A DNA stretch of 64,000 nt from Micromonospora nigra. Its GTDB lineage: Bacteria > Actinomycetota > Actinomycetes > Mycobacteriales > Micromonosporaceae. Where the stretch lies: the NCBI RefSeq assembly GCF_900091585.1, contig NZ_FMHT01000003.1, forward strand, positions 3,959,501 to 4,023,500, read 5' to 3'. Positions 10,363-18,374 of this stretch are shown here, one piece after another. The number at the start of each line of letters is the position of its first letter. Within the stretch, counting starts at the first letter, position 1. Below the pieces are notes generated by a model. That model saw only the letters and a list, made by a program, of their open reading frames with translations, was not told where the DNA came from and did no database searches. Both the position numbers and the translations under genes were made by a program.

Positions 10363-11055
10363 CTAGCCGAGCGGTTCGACCGTCTGGTTGCCGGGCGCGA
10401 CCTTCGTCCACAGATCGGTGATCCGCAGGCCGAGTTCCGCCAGCAGCCGCCGCAGCAACGGCAGGCTCAGGCCGACGACCGTCCCGTGGTCACCTTCGAT
10501 CCGCTCCACGAAAGCCCCACCCAACCCGTCGATGGTGAACGCACCGGCCACCGCGAGCGGTTCGCCCGTGCCCACGTACGTGGCGATCTCCGCATCGTCG
10601 ATGTCCGCGAAGTGCACCACCGTGGACGCCACCGCCTCGGCGCGATGGCCGGTCACCATGTCGATCAGGCAGTGCCCGCTGTGCAGCACACCGCTGCGTC
10701 CCCGCATCCGCTCCCACCGTCGAGTAGCGTCCGCCGCGTCGACCGGCTTGCCCAGGATCTCGCCGTCGAAGGCAAGCACCGAATCACAGCCCAGCACCAG
10801 CGTCTGTTGCACTCTGCCCGAGCCGCCGACGGGCGTCGCACCGTTCGCGGTGGGCGGCTGCAGCCGCGTCACCACCGCCTGCGCCTTGCGCCGAGCCAGT
10901 TCCAGGCACAGGTCCTCGGCCCGCTCGGTCACCACCAGCGATTCGTCCACCCCGCTGACCAGCACGTCCGGCTCGATGCCAGCGGCTTGAAGCGTCCTGC
11001 GACGAGCGGGGCTCGCCGAGGCGAGCACGAGACGGAGCGGCAGCGATTCGGACAT
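10363..11055 (-). CDS. maf: Maf family nucleoside triphosphate pyrophosphatase
   Basis: 230 residues. The N terminus RLVLASASPARRRTLQAAGI is the Maf signature, and LVLGCDSVLAFDGEILGKP carries the catalytic Asp region. Maf proteins hydrolyse dTTP, UTP or modified nucleotides and were first linked to septum formation. In many actinomycetes maf lies between the carboxylase alpha gene and accE/accB. Here accE is 3.2 kb away because the mycosin cassette stands between. The -10-like TAACGT (11068-11063) is 7 nt before the ATG. An insert of about 15 residues (TANGATPVGGSGR) interrupts the usual spacing. Confidence 0.9.
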   Translation of the reverse strand: MSESLPLRLVLASASPARRRTLQAAGIEPDVLVSGVDESLVVTERAEDLCLELARRKAQAVVTRLQPPTANGATPVGGSGRVQQTLVLGCDSVLAFDGEILGKPVDAADATRRWERMRGRSGVLHSGHCLIDMVTGHRAEAVASTVVHFADIDDAEIATYVGTGEPLAVAGAFTIDGLGGAFVERIEGDHGTVVGLSLPLLRRLLAELGLRITDLWTKVAPGNQTVEPLG

Positions 11056-11124
11056 GCCGCCGACGTTACCGGCTCACCCCTCGCGTCGGTCCCGCGCCAC
11101 CGCTGCCCTACGCCAGGAAGCCGG

Positions 11125-12291
11125 TCAACGACTGATCCGAGGTGGAGGATCATCCGCGCGGCGACGGCGGCGGGCGTAGAGGGCCCAGCCCCCACCCGCA
11201 GCCAGAACGACGCCGAGGGTGGCCCAGCCTCGTACCGTCCCACCGTCACCCCCGCCGTTCGAAGGCCCCGCCGCTGTGGTGGAGGTGGCAGCGGTGGCCG
11301 CTCCCGTCGGCGGTGACGTGAAACCCCTCGGCGGTACGTCCGCAGTCAACGCCGCCACCAGGTCGATGACGCCGTGGCCGTACTGGTCGTCGCGCCCGGG
11401 CGGTCCCTTGTCGATGGCTGTGGCGGTCAGGCGGTGTACGACCTCGTCTGCCGGCAGGTACGGATACTTCGCCCTGATCAACGCAACCGCCCCGGCAACA
11501 ATAGCCGCAGAGTTAGATGTTCCACTGCTCCTGCGGTACTTCGCGCCGGTGTTGGTGCTGTAGATGTTCACTGCTGGCGCGACCACGTCAATTTGTGGTC
11601 CAGTAACTGATATCTTTGCGTGGTTTCCGTGGCGGTCGATGCCTCCTACTCCTACTACGCCGTCAGCGGCTGCTGGGAAGATCACGGTCGAGTCTTCTGG
11701 TATGTTGCCGGCTGCTGCGACGACAACGACATTGGCTGCTCGGGCGGCCTGTAATGCGCGGAAAAGATGCGGGCTTCCTGCGCCTCCGCCGGAGACGCTG
11801 ACTACATCTGCACCCGCTGCAATGGCATACTCGATGGCGATTGCTAGACGGTCGGCATTTCCCTCGTTGGTGGCGGTGGAGGTCTTTAGTGGAATTATGC
11901 GCGCCTTAGGTGCTATCCCTAAGGCCCCGGTTTCGTCCGGTTGTCCATGAGCGCCTATGAGGCCAGCCATTGCTGTTCCATGTCCGTTTGGGTCCTTCAT
12001 GCCTTCCTTGGCATCTCCTGGCAGGAAGTTGGCGCCGGGAAGGAGATTCAACCGAAGGTCCGGATGGGCATCGACGCCCGTGTCGGGAAGTGCCACAACC
12101 ACACCTTCGCCCCGACTTATCTGATGAGCCTGCGCAAGCTTAAGAAACTGGAGATGCCATTGATCTCCACGAACCTGGCTGGTACCATGCGGTGCTGCCG
12201 CGTGGGCGCTTCCGCTGGCTGGCGTGGCAGTACAGACTGCGACAGCGAGAGTTAACAACACAAGGCTGCCCAACGCCCTGCGAATGGTCAC
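11125..12291 (-). CDS. mycP: Mycosin-type S8 serine protease (type VII secretion associated)
   Basis: 388 residues. A signal peptide (about 1-32) precedes a subtilisin domain with catalytic Asp70 (PDTGVD), His104 (NGHGTAMAG) and Ser259 (SSGTSNSAA). A Thr/Gly linker and a C-terminal membrane helix (VRGWATLGVVLAAGGGWALY) are followed by an arginine-rich tail, the mycosin layout. Mycosins sit on the outer face of the membrane and are needed by type VII secretion. It overlaps the upstream gene by GTGA, so translation is coupled. The gene is clearly less GC-rich than its surroundings and Leu13 is a TTA codon (12253-12255), which needs the rare bldA-type tRNA. No EccB, EccC, EccD or EccE gene is nearby. 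Confidence 0.87.
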   Translation of the reverse strand: MTIRRALGSLVLLTLAVAVCTATPASGSAHAAAPHGTSQVRGDQWHLQFLKLAQAHQISRGEGVVVALPDTGVDAHPDLRLNLLPGANFLPGDAKEGMKDPNGHGTAMAGLIGAHGQPDETGALGIAPKARIIPLKTSTATNEGNADRLAIAIEYAIAAGADVVSVSGGGAGSPHLFRALQAARAANVVVVAAAGNIPEDSTVIFPAAADGVVGVGGIDRHGNHAKISVTGPQIDVVAPAVNIYSTNTGAKYRRSSGTSNSAAIVAGAVALIRAKYPYLPADEVVHRLTATAIDKGPPGRDDQYGHGVIDLVAALTADVPPRGFTSPPTGAATAATSTTAAGPSNGGGDGGTVRGWATLGVVLAAGGGWALYARRRRRADDPPPRISR

Positions 12292-13655
12292 CTGTTAAAG
12301 CCGATAGCGGGACCGGGGTCGATGGGACCGTCGTCCTTAGGTGGACGAACCACGGGATCCACCCCTTGGTTGGTCTCCCAAGGATGATCAGGGTCCCAGG
12401 TGCGTGGTTCGTCATCTCTGCGTTCGGGCCTCAACGGTCGGCCGCTATTCAAGCCTACTCCTGTACTGCCGGGAAAACCGCCGATTGGCGGAATTGCCTG
12501 AGCTCCTGGAAAGGATCTTCCGCCACCAGGGCGGGAACCGGCTCCGCCGGTAGGCGCAGTGCCTGCGCCGCCGCCTCCAATCACTCCACCGATCGGATTG
12601 ACCCGACGCGGTTGAGGGCCCCCGGACGCAGGCTGGCCCAGGCCGGTGCCGGGGAGCCCACCGATTAATCCGCCCGGAGGCATCGCGCGAGACACATTCG
12701 TCCCTCGATGCGACGGATTATTGGCATCACCGACGGTAGGACGTCCGAGTGGGCCTGGGCCACTGCTGCTAGGCCTACCGCCTGTGCCGATCGGAGGGCT
12801 CGGCGGAACGCCTATGGCGGGCGGCGTGGTCGGCCCGGGCGGAGGAGGGCTAGGTAGGCCAGGATGGGTGGGTGCCGGAGCCAGGCCAGGGTTCGCGCCC
12901 CCAAGAACTGGGCCGACTGCAGGTGTTAGAGATGCGGGTACATGACGGGATGACTTCGGTCCAGTAGCTGAGGGGGATGCGACTGTCGGCAAGGGCACTG
13001 GCACAATGGGTGGAATCACCGGTATTGATGCGGCGCCATAAGGTTCTGAGAATTCAGGAGCGCGATCGAACTGTCGGGGTGATGTCGGGGGTTGGCGGAG
13101 CATTACTTGGGCTTGCTGAAGTTCACCGCTGAGCCCGTACATGATGCCGCGTGCCTGGACGTTCAACCGTTCCAGATCCGCATCCGTCACCGGCGGCTGG
13201 GAGGTCCGGCTTCCTGCGACCGCCTTCGGGTCCGCCGCCGTCTCCTCCCAGGCCAGCTTCTGTTGCCGCTTCGCGGCGTACTGGTCGAAGATCTCCCGGA
13301 GCTTGGCCCGGCTAGCGCTGATCGCCTGGACGGCCGCCGACAGGGCGGTGTAGTTGCTGGCGGCGGCGTCGTGCGTTTGCTGCACCTGTTCGATCAGCTC
13401 GTCCAGTTCCCGGATGTATGCGCGGGCCGCCTCGTTGGTGTCCGGTGGCCACGCGTCGGCGAGGCCACGGCGGTACTCCTTCAGGCGGCTCAGATGGGTG
13501 CCAGCCAGGTCGCAGATCTTGCGCCAGCCGGCCACCTGCCGCCACTGGTTCTCGGTCTCCTGGCCCTCCAGGCAGGCCCACATGCTGGCGACGTCCATCA
13601 GGTGCCAGTCGGTGCGGGCGGTGCCGCCGGTCCCGCCGACGCCCGGTTCCCTCAC
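12288..13655 (-). CDS. Proline/glycine-rich PPE-like protein
   Basis: 455 residues. The first 180 are helical and PPE/WXG-like (DWHLMDVASMWACLEG, then heptad-rich ARAYIRELDELIEQVQQTHDAAASNY). From about 185 to the end the chain is low-complexity Pro/Gly/Ser/Thr without hydrophobic segments. This resembles type VII secretion substrates: a helical hairpin to pair with a partner and a disordered passenger. It overlaps both neighbours by GTGA, giving a tightly coupled three-gene unit ending in mycP. Leu330 is a TTA codon (12666-12668). I cannot name the protein; substrate or chaperone of a type VII system is inference. Confidence 0.7.
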   Translation of the reverse strand: MREPGVGGTGGTARTDWHLMDVASMWACLEGQETENQWRQVAGWRKICDLAGTHLSRLKEYRRGLADAWPPDTNEAARAYIRELDELIEQVQQTHDAAASNYTALSAAVQAISASRAKLREIFDQYAAKRQQKLAWEETAADPKAVAGSRTSQPPVTDADLERLNVQARGIMYGLSGELQQAQVMLRQPPTSPRQFDRAPEFSEPYGAASIPVIPPIVPVPLPTVASPSATGPKSSRHVPASLTPAVGPVLGGANPGLAPAPTHPGLPSPPPPGPTTPPAIGVPPSPPIGTGGRPSSSGPGPLGRPTVGDANNPSHRGTNVSRAMPPGGLIGGLPGTGLGQPASGGPQPRRVNPIGGVIGGGGAGTAPTGGAGSRPGGGRSFPGAQAIPPIGGFPGSTGVGLNSGRPLRPERRDDEPRTWDPDHPWETNQGVDPVVRPPKDDGPIDPGPAIGFNR

Positions 13656-14107
13656 GGGAGCACCACCGGAGGCTCGTCGGGGCCGGTGGGATCACTGAGC
13701 ACCAGGGGCGCGGGGGTGGCTCGGGGGGTGCCCGGGTGGGCGAGCGCCCGTTCGACGTCGGCGACACGGGCGGCGGAGAAGGCGTCGGTACCCGCGTACG
13801 TGCTGGCGACCGTCTCGGCCGCGCCGGCGAGCCGGCCGGTGACCGCACCCACGCCCCAGACGGCGTTCGTCGCCGCCTGCTGGGTCTCCCAGTGGGCGCG
13901 GAGGAACTGCACCAGTTCGAGGAACGCGTCGGCGGGGTTGGGCACCGGGGCCTTCATGTCGTGCTCGATGTATCGCAGGTGGGGTGCGTAGTTGCGCTCC
14001 ACCTCGCCTCTGAGTCGGTCGGCGAACTCCCGCAACTGTCGGATGTCTGCCTCGATGCCACCGTAGCCGTGCAGCCAGGACGCTGGACGGTCCTCCTCGG
14101 GGATCAT
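13652..14107 (-). CDS. WXG100/ESX-like small helical protein
   Basis: 151 residues, first gene of the three-gene mycosin unit. Helical throughout, with IRQLREFADRLRGEVERNYAPHLRYIEHD near the N terminus and GRLAGAAETVASTYAGTDAFSAARVADVERAL in the middle. The latter resembles the C-terminal helix of actinobacterial WXG100-type proteins (ETVASTYxxTDxxSAA). A short Pro-rich tail follows. A GGGAGGG site precedes the ATG. It probably pairs with the PPE-like protein encoded next. No signal peptide is present. The family call is by pattern only. Confidence 0.6.
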   Translation of the reverse strand: MIPEEDRPASWLHGYGGIEADIRQLREFADRLRGEVERNYAPHLRYIEHDMKAPVPNPADAFLELVQFLRAHWETQQAATNAVWGVGAVTGRLAGAAETVASTYAGTDAFSAARVADVERALAHPGTPRATPAPLVLSDPTGPDEPPVVLP

Positions 14108-14238
14108 CGGCCCTCCCTACCTGTTACGGCGCCGTTTCCCTGAGTGAGGTTAGTGGCTGTCGCCCAACCCCGGCAGCCCTGCGTCCGTCGGTACTGGCCC
14201 CCGGGGCCGTCGACCAGCGGGTACGCGTACCCGAAAAG

Positions 14239-14448
14239 TCAGCGGGGCAGGCCAGAGGCGCGCCACGCGCCGGGACCGGCGGCGGAGCCCGCGCCGGCCG
14301 GGCGGCTGCTGCGGGCCCACGCGGACGCGGCGACCGGGGGGCGCGCGGCGGGACGGGACCGAACGATGACCGCGCCCACCAGCGCGGCCAGTTCCTCGGC
14401 GGTCGGTACGCCGCGGACGACCCGGAACAGCGGCTCTTCGGCAGACAT
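14239..14448 (-). CDS. accE: Acyl-CoA carboxylase epsilon subunit
   Basis: 69 residues starting MSAEEPLFRVVRGVPTAEEL. The PLFRVVRG-PTAEELAALV segment and the C-terminal W-RASGLPR are the two conserved parts of the small AccE subunits that bind and stimulate actinobacterial acyl-CoA carboxylases. A longer frame continues upstream, but TACCCT lies exactly 6 nt before this ATG, so a leaderless start is likely. accE usually follows the beta subunit gene directly; here accB is 6.6 kb upstream, and the kinase, lysozyme and sigma genes lie between. The middle of the protein is an Ala/Pro/Arg linker. Confidence 0.78.
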   Translation of the reverse strand: MSAEEPLFRVVRGVPTAEELAALVGAVIVRSRPAARPPVAASAWARSSRPAGAGSAAGPGAWRASGLPR

Positions 14449-14541
14449 GAGCCCAGGGTACGCGTCCCATGAGCTGGCCCACACCCACCGTGTGGCGTGC
14501 CGACGGTGTGAGCGTCGTGGCTGCCGGGTACGGTTCCAGCG

Positions 14542-16710
14542 ATGTCCGACGCGCTTCCCCAACTCGTCGCCGACCGGTACCGGCTCCTCGCGCCGCTCGG
14601 TCAGGGTGGCATGGGCAGGGTGTGGAGAGCGCGGGACGAGGTGCTGCACCGCGACGTCGCGATCAAGGAACTGGTTCCACCCCCCGGTCTCACCGACGAC
14701 GAGCGCCGGGAGATGCGCGAACGGTCGCTGCGTGAGGCGCGGGCCATCGCCCGGCTCAACAACATCAACGTCGTCCGCATCTTCGACGTGCTGCGCACCG
14801 ATGGCGACCCGTGGATCGTCATGGAGTACGTGGAGTCGAAGTCCCTCCAGGACACTCTCGCCGATGACGGGCCCGTGCCGGCGGCCCGGGCGGTCGAGAT
14901 CGGACTCGGGGTGCTCGGTGCGCTCAAGGCGGCGCACAAGGCCGGCGTGATGCACCGCGACGTCAAGCCGGGCAACGTGTTGCTCGGCACCGACGGCCGG
15001 GTGGTGCTGACCGACTTCGGCCTGGCCACCATCCCGGGCGACCCCAATGTCACCCGCACGGGCATGGTGCTGGGTTCGCCCGCGTACATCGCCCCGGAGC
15101 GGGCCCGCGACGGCACCGCCGGGCCGGAGGCCGACCTCTGGTCGCTGGGCGCCACCCTCTACGCGGCGGTGGAGGGCAAGTCGCCGTACGCCCGGTCCTC
15201 GGCGATCGCCACCCTCGCCGCGCTGGCCACCGAGCCGCTTCCGCCGGCCCGTAACGCGGGGCCGCTGAAGCCGGTGCTGAACGGGCTGCTGCGCAAGGAT
15301 CCGCAGGAGCGGATCACCGCCGAGGTGGCGGAACGCATGCTGCGCCGTGCGGGCGGCAAGCGGACCCGCACGATCCCCCTGCTTGACGGCGTACGCCGGC
15401 CGGGGCCGAACGGGCCCCGGGAGCCGCGCCCGCCGCTGGTGCCTGCTCCGCGTCCAGCGGGGGAGACATCGGCCGCGACCGCCACCCCGCCGGCACCCCG
15501 CGCGCCGCAGGCGTCGGTCGGCACGGCTGCGGCCTCAGCCGCCGACGAGACCAGGGCGGAGGCCACCGTCACGGACGCCGCGCCGGCGGGCGTTTCCGCG
15601 CCGGCCACCGACACCGACGCCACGAAGGCCATGGCCGGGCCCGCGCCCACCTCCGCCGAGTCCACCTCCGCCGGGGCCGAGCCCACCACCAAGCCCGAGC
15701 CGGCAGCGCAGGCCGAGCCCGCCACGCAGTCCGGGCCGGCAGGGCAGGCTGAGCCGGCGACCACGGTTGAGCCCGCCGCGAAGGGTGACACCGGCGGCGC
15801 GAAGGGCGGGCCGGCCACGGATTCGGAGCCCACCGCGAAGGGCGAGCCTGCCGCGAAGGCGGGGTCCGCCGCGCAGCCTGCCGCCGTGAAGAGCGCGCTT
15901 TCGAAGCCGGCCGCCACGTCGGTGCTGCCGCCGGCCGCGCCGGTGAGTCCCGCGCCCGAGCGGGGCAGGGTCTTCGCCTCCGGCACGTCGTCGCGGGGAC
16001 GACGCCACCGTCGGCTGATCCTGATCGGGGCGCTCGTCGGGGTGCTGTTGCTCGGGCTGGCCGTGGTCGTGCCGCTGCTGTCCGGCGGCGACGAGGACGA
16101 CGCGGGCGACACCCCGCAGGGCGCCCCCACCGCCCCCACCGCCGCCCCGACCAGCGCCGCGGCACCGCAGACCTCGCAGCCGGCCGCACCACCGCCCACC
16201 AGCGCCGCGCCCAGCCCCACTCCGTCGTCCACGCCCCCGGAGACCCCCTCCGCGCCGGCAGATGGTCTGCTCCCCGGCTGGGAGCTGCGCAGGGACCCGG
16301 TCGGCTTCTCCGTTCCGGTGCCGCCGAACTGGCGTCGCAGCGCGGGTGACACCTGGGTCAAGTACGAGGAGCCGGACGGCGTCCGCGAGTTGGTCATCGA
16401 CCGGACGGACAAGCCGCAACGGGACGCTGCCGCCGCCTGGCGGGCCATCGAGTCGGGCCGGAGCAGCATCGTCAACGACTACGAGTTGATCGGTATCCGG
16501 TCCGTCGACTGCGCCTGGCGGACGTGCGCCGACTGGGACTGGCGGGAGACCCGCGACGGGACGCGAATCCGGGTGCGCAACCGGGGCTTTGTCACCGCCA
16601 GCAACCGGGGGTTCGCCATCCGCTGGGAGGTCGCCGACAAGGACTGGAAGGCCAATCTCGACGAGTTCGAGATGATCTTCCGTGAGTTCGTGCCGGACCG
16701 CCGGGACTGA
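14542..16710 (+). CDS. Membrane-anchored serine/threonine protein kinase (PASTA-less)
   Basis: 722 residues. The cytoplasmic kinase domain spans about 12-275: G-loop LGQGGMGRV, Lys42 (VAIKEL), HRDVKPGN at 138-145, DFG at 158-160, activation-loop Thr171/173, APE at 184-186. A linker of about 200 residues is built of Ala/Pro/Glu/Thr with AEPAT-like repeats. One transmembrane helix (about 491-514) leads to a Pro/Ala/Thr-rich extracellular stalk and a C-terminal domain of about 140 residues with no PASTA repeats. It is probably a sensor of envelope state. TACGGT lies 8 nt before the ATG. accE is divergent across 93 bases. Confidence 0.9.
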   Translation: MSDALPQLVADRYRLLAPLGQGGMGRVWRARDEVLHRDVAIKELVPPPGLTDDERREMRERSLREARAIARLNNINVVRIFDVLRTDGDPWIVMEYVESKSLQDTLADDGPVPAARAVEIGLGVLGALKAAHKAGVMHRDVKPGNVLLGTDGRVVLTDFGLATIPGDPNVTRTGMVLGSPAYIAPERARDGTAGPEADLWSLGATLYAAVEGKSPYARSSAIATLAALATEPLPPARNAGPLKPVLNGLLRKDPQERITAEVAERMLRRAGGKRTRTIPLLDGVRRPGPNGPREPRPPLVPAPRPAGETSAATATPPAPRAPQASVGTAAASAADETRAEATVTDAAPAGVSAPATDTDATKAMAGPAPTSAESTSAGAEPTTKPEPAAQAEPATQSGPAGQAEPATTVEPAAKGDTGGAKGGPATDSEPTAKGEPAAKAGSAAQPAAVKSALSKPAATSVLPPAAPVSPAPERGRVFASGTSSRGRRHRRLILIGALVGVLLLGLAVVVPLLSGGDEDDAGDTPQGAPTAPTAAPTSAAAPQTSQPAAPPPTSAAPSPTPSSTPPETPSAPADGLLPGWELRRDPVGFSVPVPPNWRRSAGDTWVKYEEPDGVRELVIDRTDKPQRDAAAAWRAIESGRSSIVNDYELIGIRSVDCAWRTCADWDWRETRDGTRIRVRNRGFVTASNRGFAIRWEVADKDWKANLDEFEMIFREFVPDRRD

Positions 16711-16743
16711 CCTCTTCCCACCGCGACCACCCGTCCCCTCCGG

Positions 16744-16865
16744 GACTGATCCCGTCAGGTCAGGCCGGTCCGCGCCGGCCCGTACCTCCGAGACCGCCCG
16801 TGCCGTCCCGGACCGACCTCGTCGGGTCAGGCCGGTTCGCGCCGGCCCGTACCTGCGGAACCGCC
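16744..16865. repeat. Two tandem imperfect copies of a 67-bp unit
   Basis: Copy 1 begins at 16744 and copy 2 at 16811. The best conserved part is GTCAGGCCGG-T-CGCGCCGG followed by CCCGTACCT; the two copies differ by scattered substitutions. Each contains a CCGG-TYCGCG-CCGG hairpin. No gene is seen in this stretch between the kinase and a small membrane protein. Confidence 0.75.
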
Positions 16866-16958
16866 GTACTCCGGCCGAGGCCGTCCCGGCACCGCAAGGT
16901 GGGCATGCCCCGGCGGTGGACGGGGTACGTGCTCTTCCACGATGGAGGGAGGCGCGAC

Positions 16959-17222
16959 ATGGGTCACCGTTACCGGGACTCCCGGCCACGCCTGGCACTG
17001 TGGATGCTGGTCGCGTTCGGCGACGTCGTCCTGCTGCTCGTCAGCGTGGGCCTGTCGGTGCTGGCCGCGCTGGTGTCGGTCCTGGCCGTGACGGTCGCCG
17101 GGGTGGCCGGCTGGTGGCTCGCCCGCCGCGCCGCCGCGGTCGGCGGGCCCGCGCTGCCGGTCCCCGCCGGCCAGTCGGCACCGTCCGCCGTCGGTCGGCG
17201 GCCGAGCCCCCGGCGGGCCTGA
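16959..17222 (+). CDS. Small membrane protein, unknown function
   Basis: 87 residues from an ATG with a strong GGAGGGAGG site 8 nt upstream. The N terminus is basic (MGHRYRDSRPRLAL). It is followed by one long or two closely packed hydrophobic stretches (about 14-55, VAFGDVVLLLVSVGLSVLAALVSVLAV) and a positively charged Pro/Arg tail. No recognisable domain. It lies between two families of tandem repeats and downstream of the Ser/Thr kinase on the same strand, 248 bases away. Confidence 0.6.
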   Translation: MGHRYRDSRPRLALWMLVAFGDVVLLLVSVGLSVLAALVSVLAVTVAGVAGWWLARRAAAVGGPALPVPAGQSAPSAVGRRPSPRRA

Positions 17223-17305
17223 GCGCGGTACCGGCCGGCGTGGCACGCCGCCGGTGGCCCGTGTCGTCGATGTCCGGCTCCCGGGCTCCGGCACCATGGG
17301 CGGGC

Positions 17306-17389
17306 GGCGGCACCAGGTGGCTCGGCGAGGTGTTCGCCGCGACGGCCGGCGGCACCAGGTGGCTCGGCGAGGCGTTCGCCGCGACGGCC
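17306..17389. repeat. Two tandem copies of a 42-bp unit
   Basis: Copy 1 is 17306-17347 and copy 2 is 17348-17389; they are identical but for one base (GGTGTTCGCC versus GGCGTTCGCC). A third copy breaks off after GGCGGCA. It lies in the 213-base gap between the small membrane protein and the convergent lysozyme gene. 42 is a multiple of three, but no convincing gene covers it. Confidence 0.85.
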
Positions 17390-17435
17390 GGCGGCAGGCC
17401 CGGCCCGCAGGCCCGCCCCACCGCCGGCCACCGGG

Positions 17436-18191
17436 TCACCGCGTGTTGTTGGCCAGGGCGATCAGCCGGCTCCGGTCACCGTTCCAGTAGTTGCGGTCCA
17501 CGGGCCCGCTGATGCCCGAGACCCGCCCCGAGTCGGTGTACTGCCAGAAGCTCCACACCGATGCGCCGGCCGGCAGGGTGCCCGGCGTGCTCGACCAGCG
17601 GGCCAGCCACAGCGGGTGGTTGGCCCACGGGCCGGTCCACCGACCGGTGCACTGGTTCCACCAACTGGTGGTGGTGTAGATGACCGCGTACCGGCCGGTG
17701 CGGGAGCGGTAGGTGTTCAGGAAGTCCTGGATCCAGTTGCGCATGCCCGTGGTGCTCAGGCCGTAGCAGTAACCGCCGCTGTACGGGTTCCCTTCGATGT
17801 CCAGCGCCGCCGGCAGAGTGCGGCTGTCCGCCGACCAGGCACCACCGTTGGAGGCCAGGTAGTTGGCCTGGACCGCGCCGGAGGAGATGTTGGGTCGGGC
17901 GAAGTGGTACGCCCCTCGGATGACCCCGGCGTAGTAGGCGTTGGTGTAGTTCGAGTTGAAGTTGGGGTCCTTGTAGCTCGTTCCCTCGGTGGCCTTGATG
18001 AAGGCGAACTGGACGCCCGAGTTGCGGACGCTCGTCCAGTTGATGGTGCCCTGGTAGCGCGAGACGTCGATCCCCGGCACGGTGGCGGCGGCCGCCGGCC
18101 CGGTGGTCGCGACCAGGGTGGCCGCTGCGGTGGCGAGGGTGGCGAGGCCCGCGGCGAGCAGCCGGCGAAGCGACGATCTGGTACGGCTCAT
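17436..18191 (-). CDS. Secreted GH25 lysozyme (N-acetylmuramidase)
   Basis: 251 residues. A signal peptide (1-36, ending PAAAAT) precedes a single GH25 domain: PGIDVSRYQGTINWTSV holds the first catalytic Asp, FAFIKATEGTSYKDPNF, RGAYHFARPN, then ALDIEGN with the catalytic Asp/Glu pair, and WSFWQYTDSGRV near the end. The family cleaves the beta-1,4 bond of peptidoglycan. No separate cell-wall binding domain is present. GGGAGG precedes the ATG. An inverted repeat CTGTC-GATT-GACAG (18211-18224) lies 20 nt upstream of the start and could control the transcript. Confidence 0.92.
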   Translation of the reverse strand: MSRTRSSLRRLLAAGLATLATAAATLVATTGPAAAATVPGIDVSRYQGTINWTSVRNSGVQFAFIKATEGTSYKDPNFNSNYTNAYYAGVIRGAYHFARPNISSGAVQANYLASNGGAWSADSRTLPAALDIEGNPYSGGYCYGLSTTGMRNWIQDFLNTYRSRTGRYAVIYTTTSWWNQCTGRWTGPWANHPLWLARWSSTPGTLPAGASVWSFWQYTDSGRVSGISGPVDRNYWNGDRSRLIALANNTR

Positions 18192-18374
18192 GGCAGCCTC
18201 CCGAAGGTGTCTGTCGATTGACAGCCATCTTTGAAGGTGAATGCCTCTGCGCGCAAGAGCGATAGAGAAAACTTTCAGGGAGGGTGGGGTGGATGCTGCG
18301 GGCGGGTTCCGCCCGCCACCTGAACGAACGACGGCCGGGAAGCCGCCCCGAACAGCCCGGTAGGCTCCCCGCCC

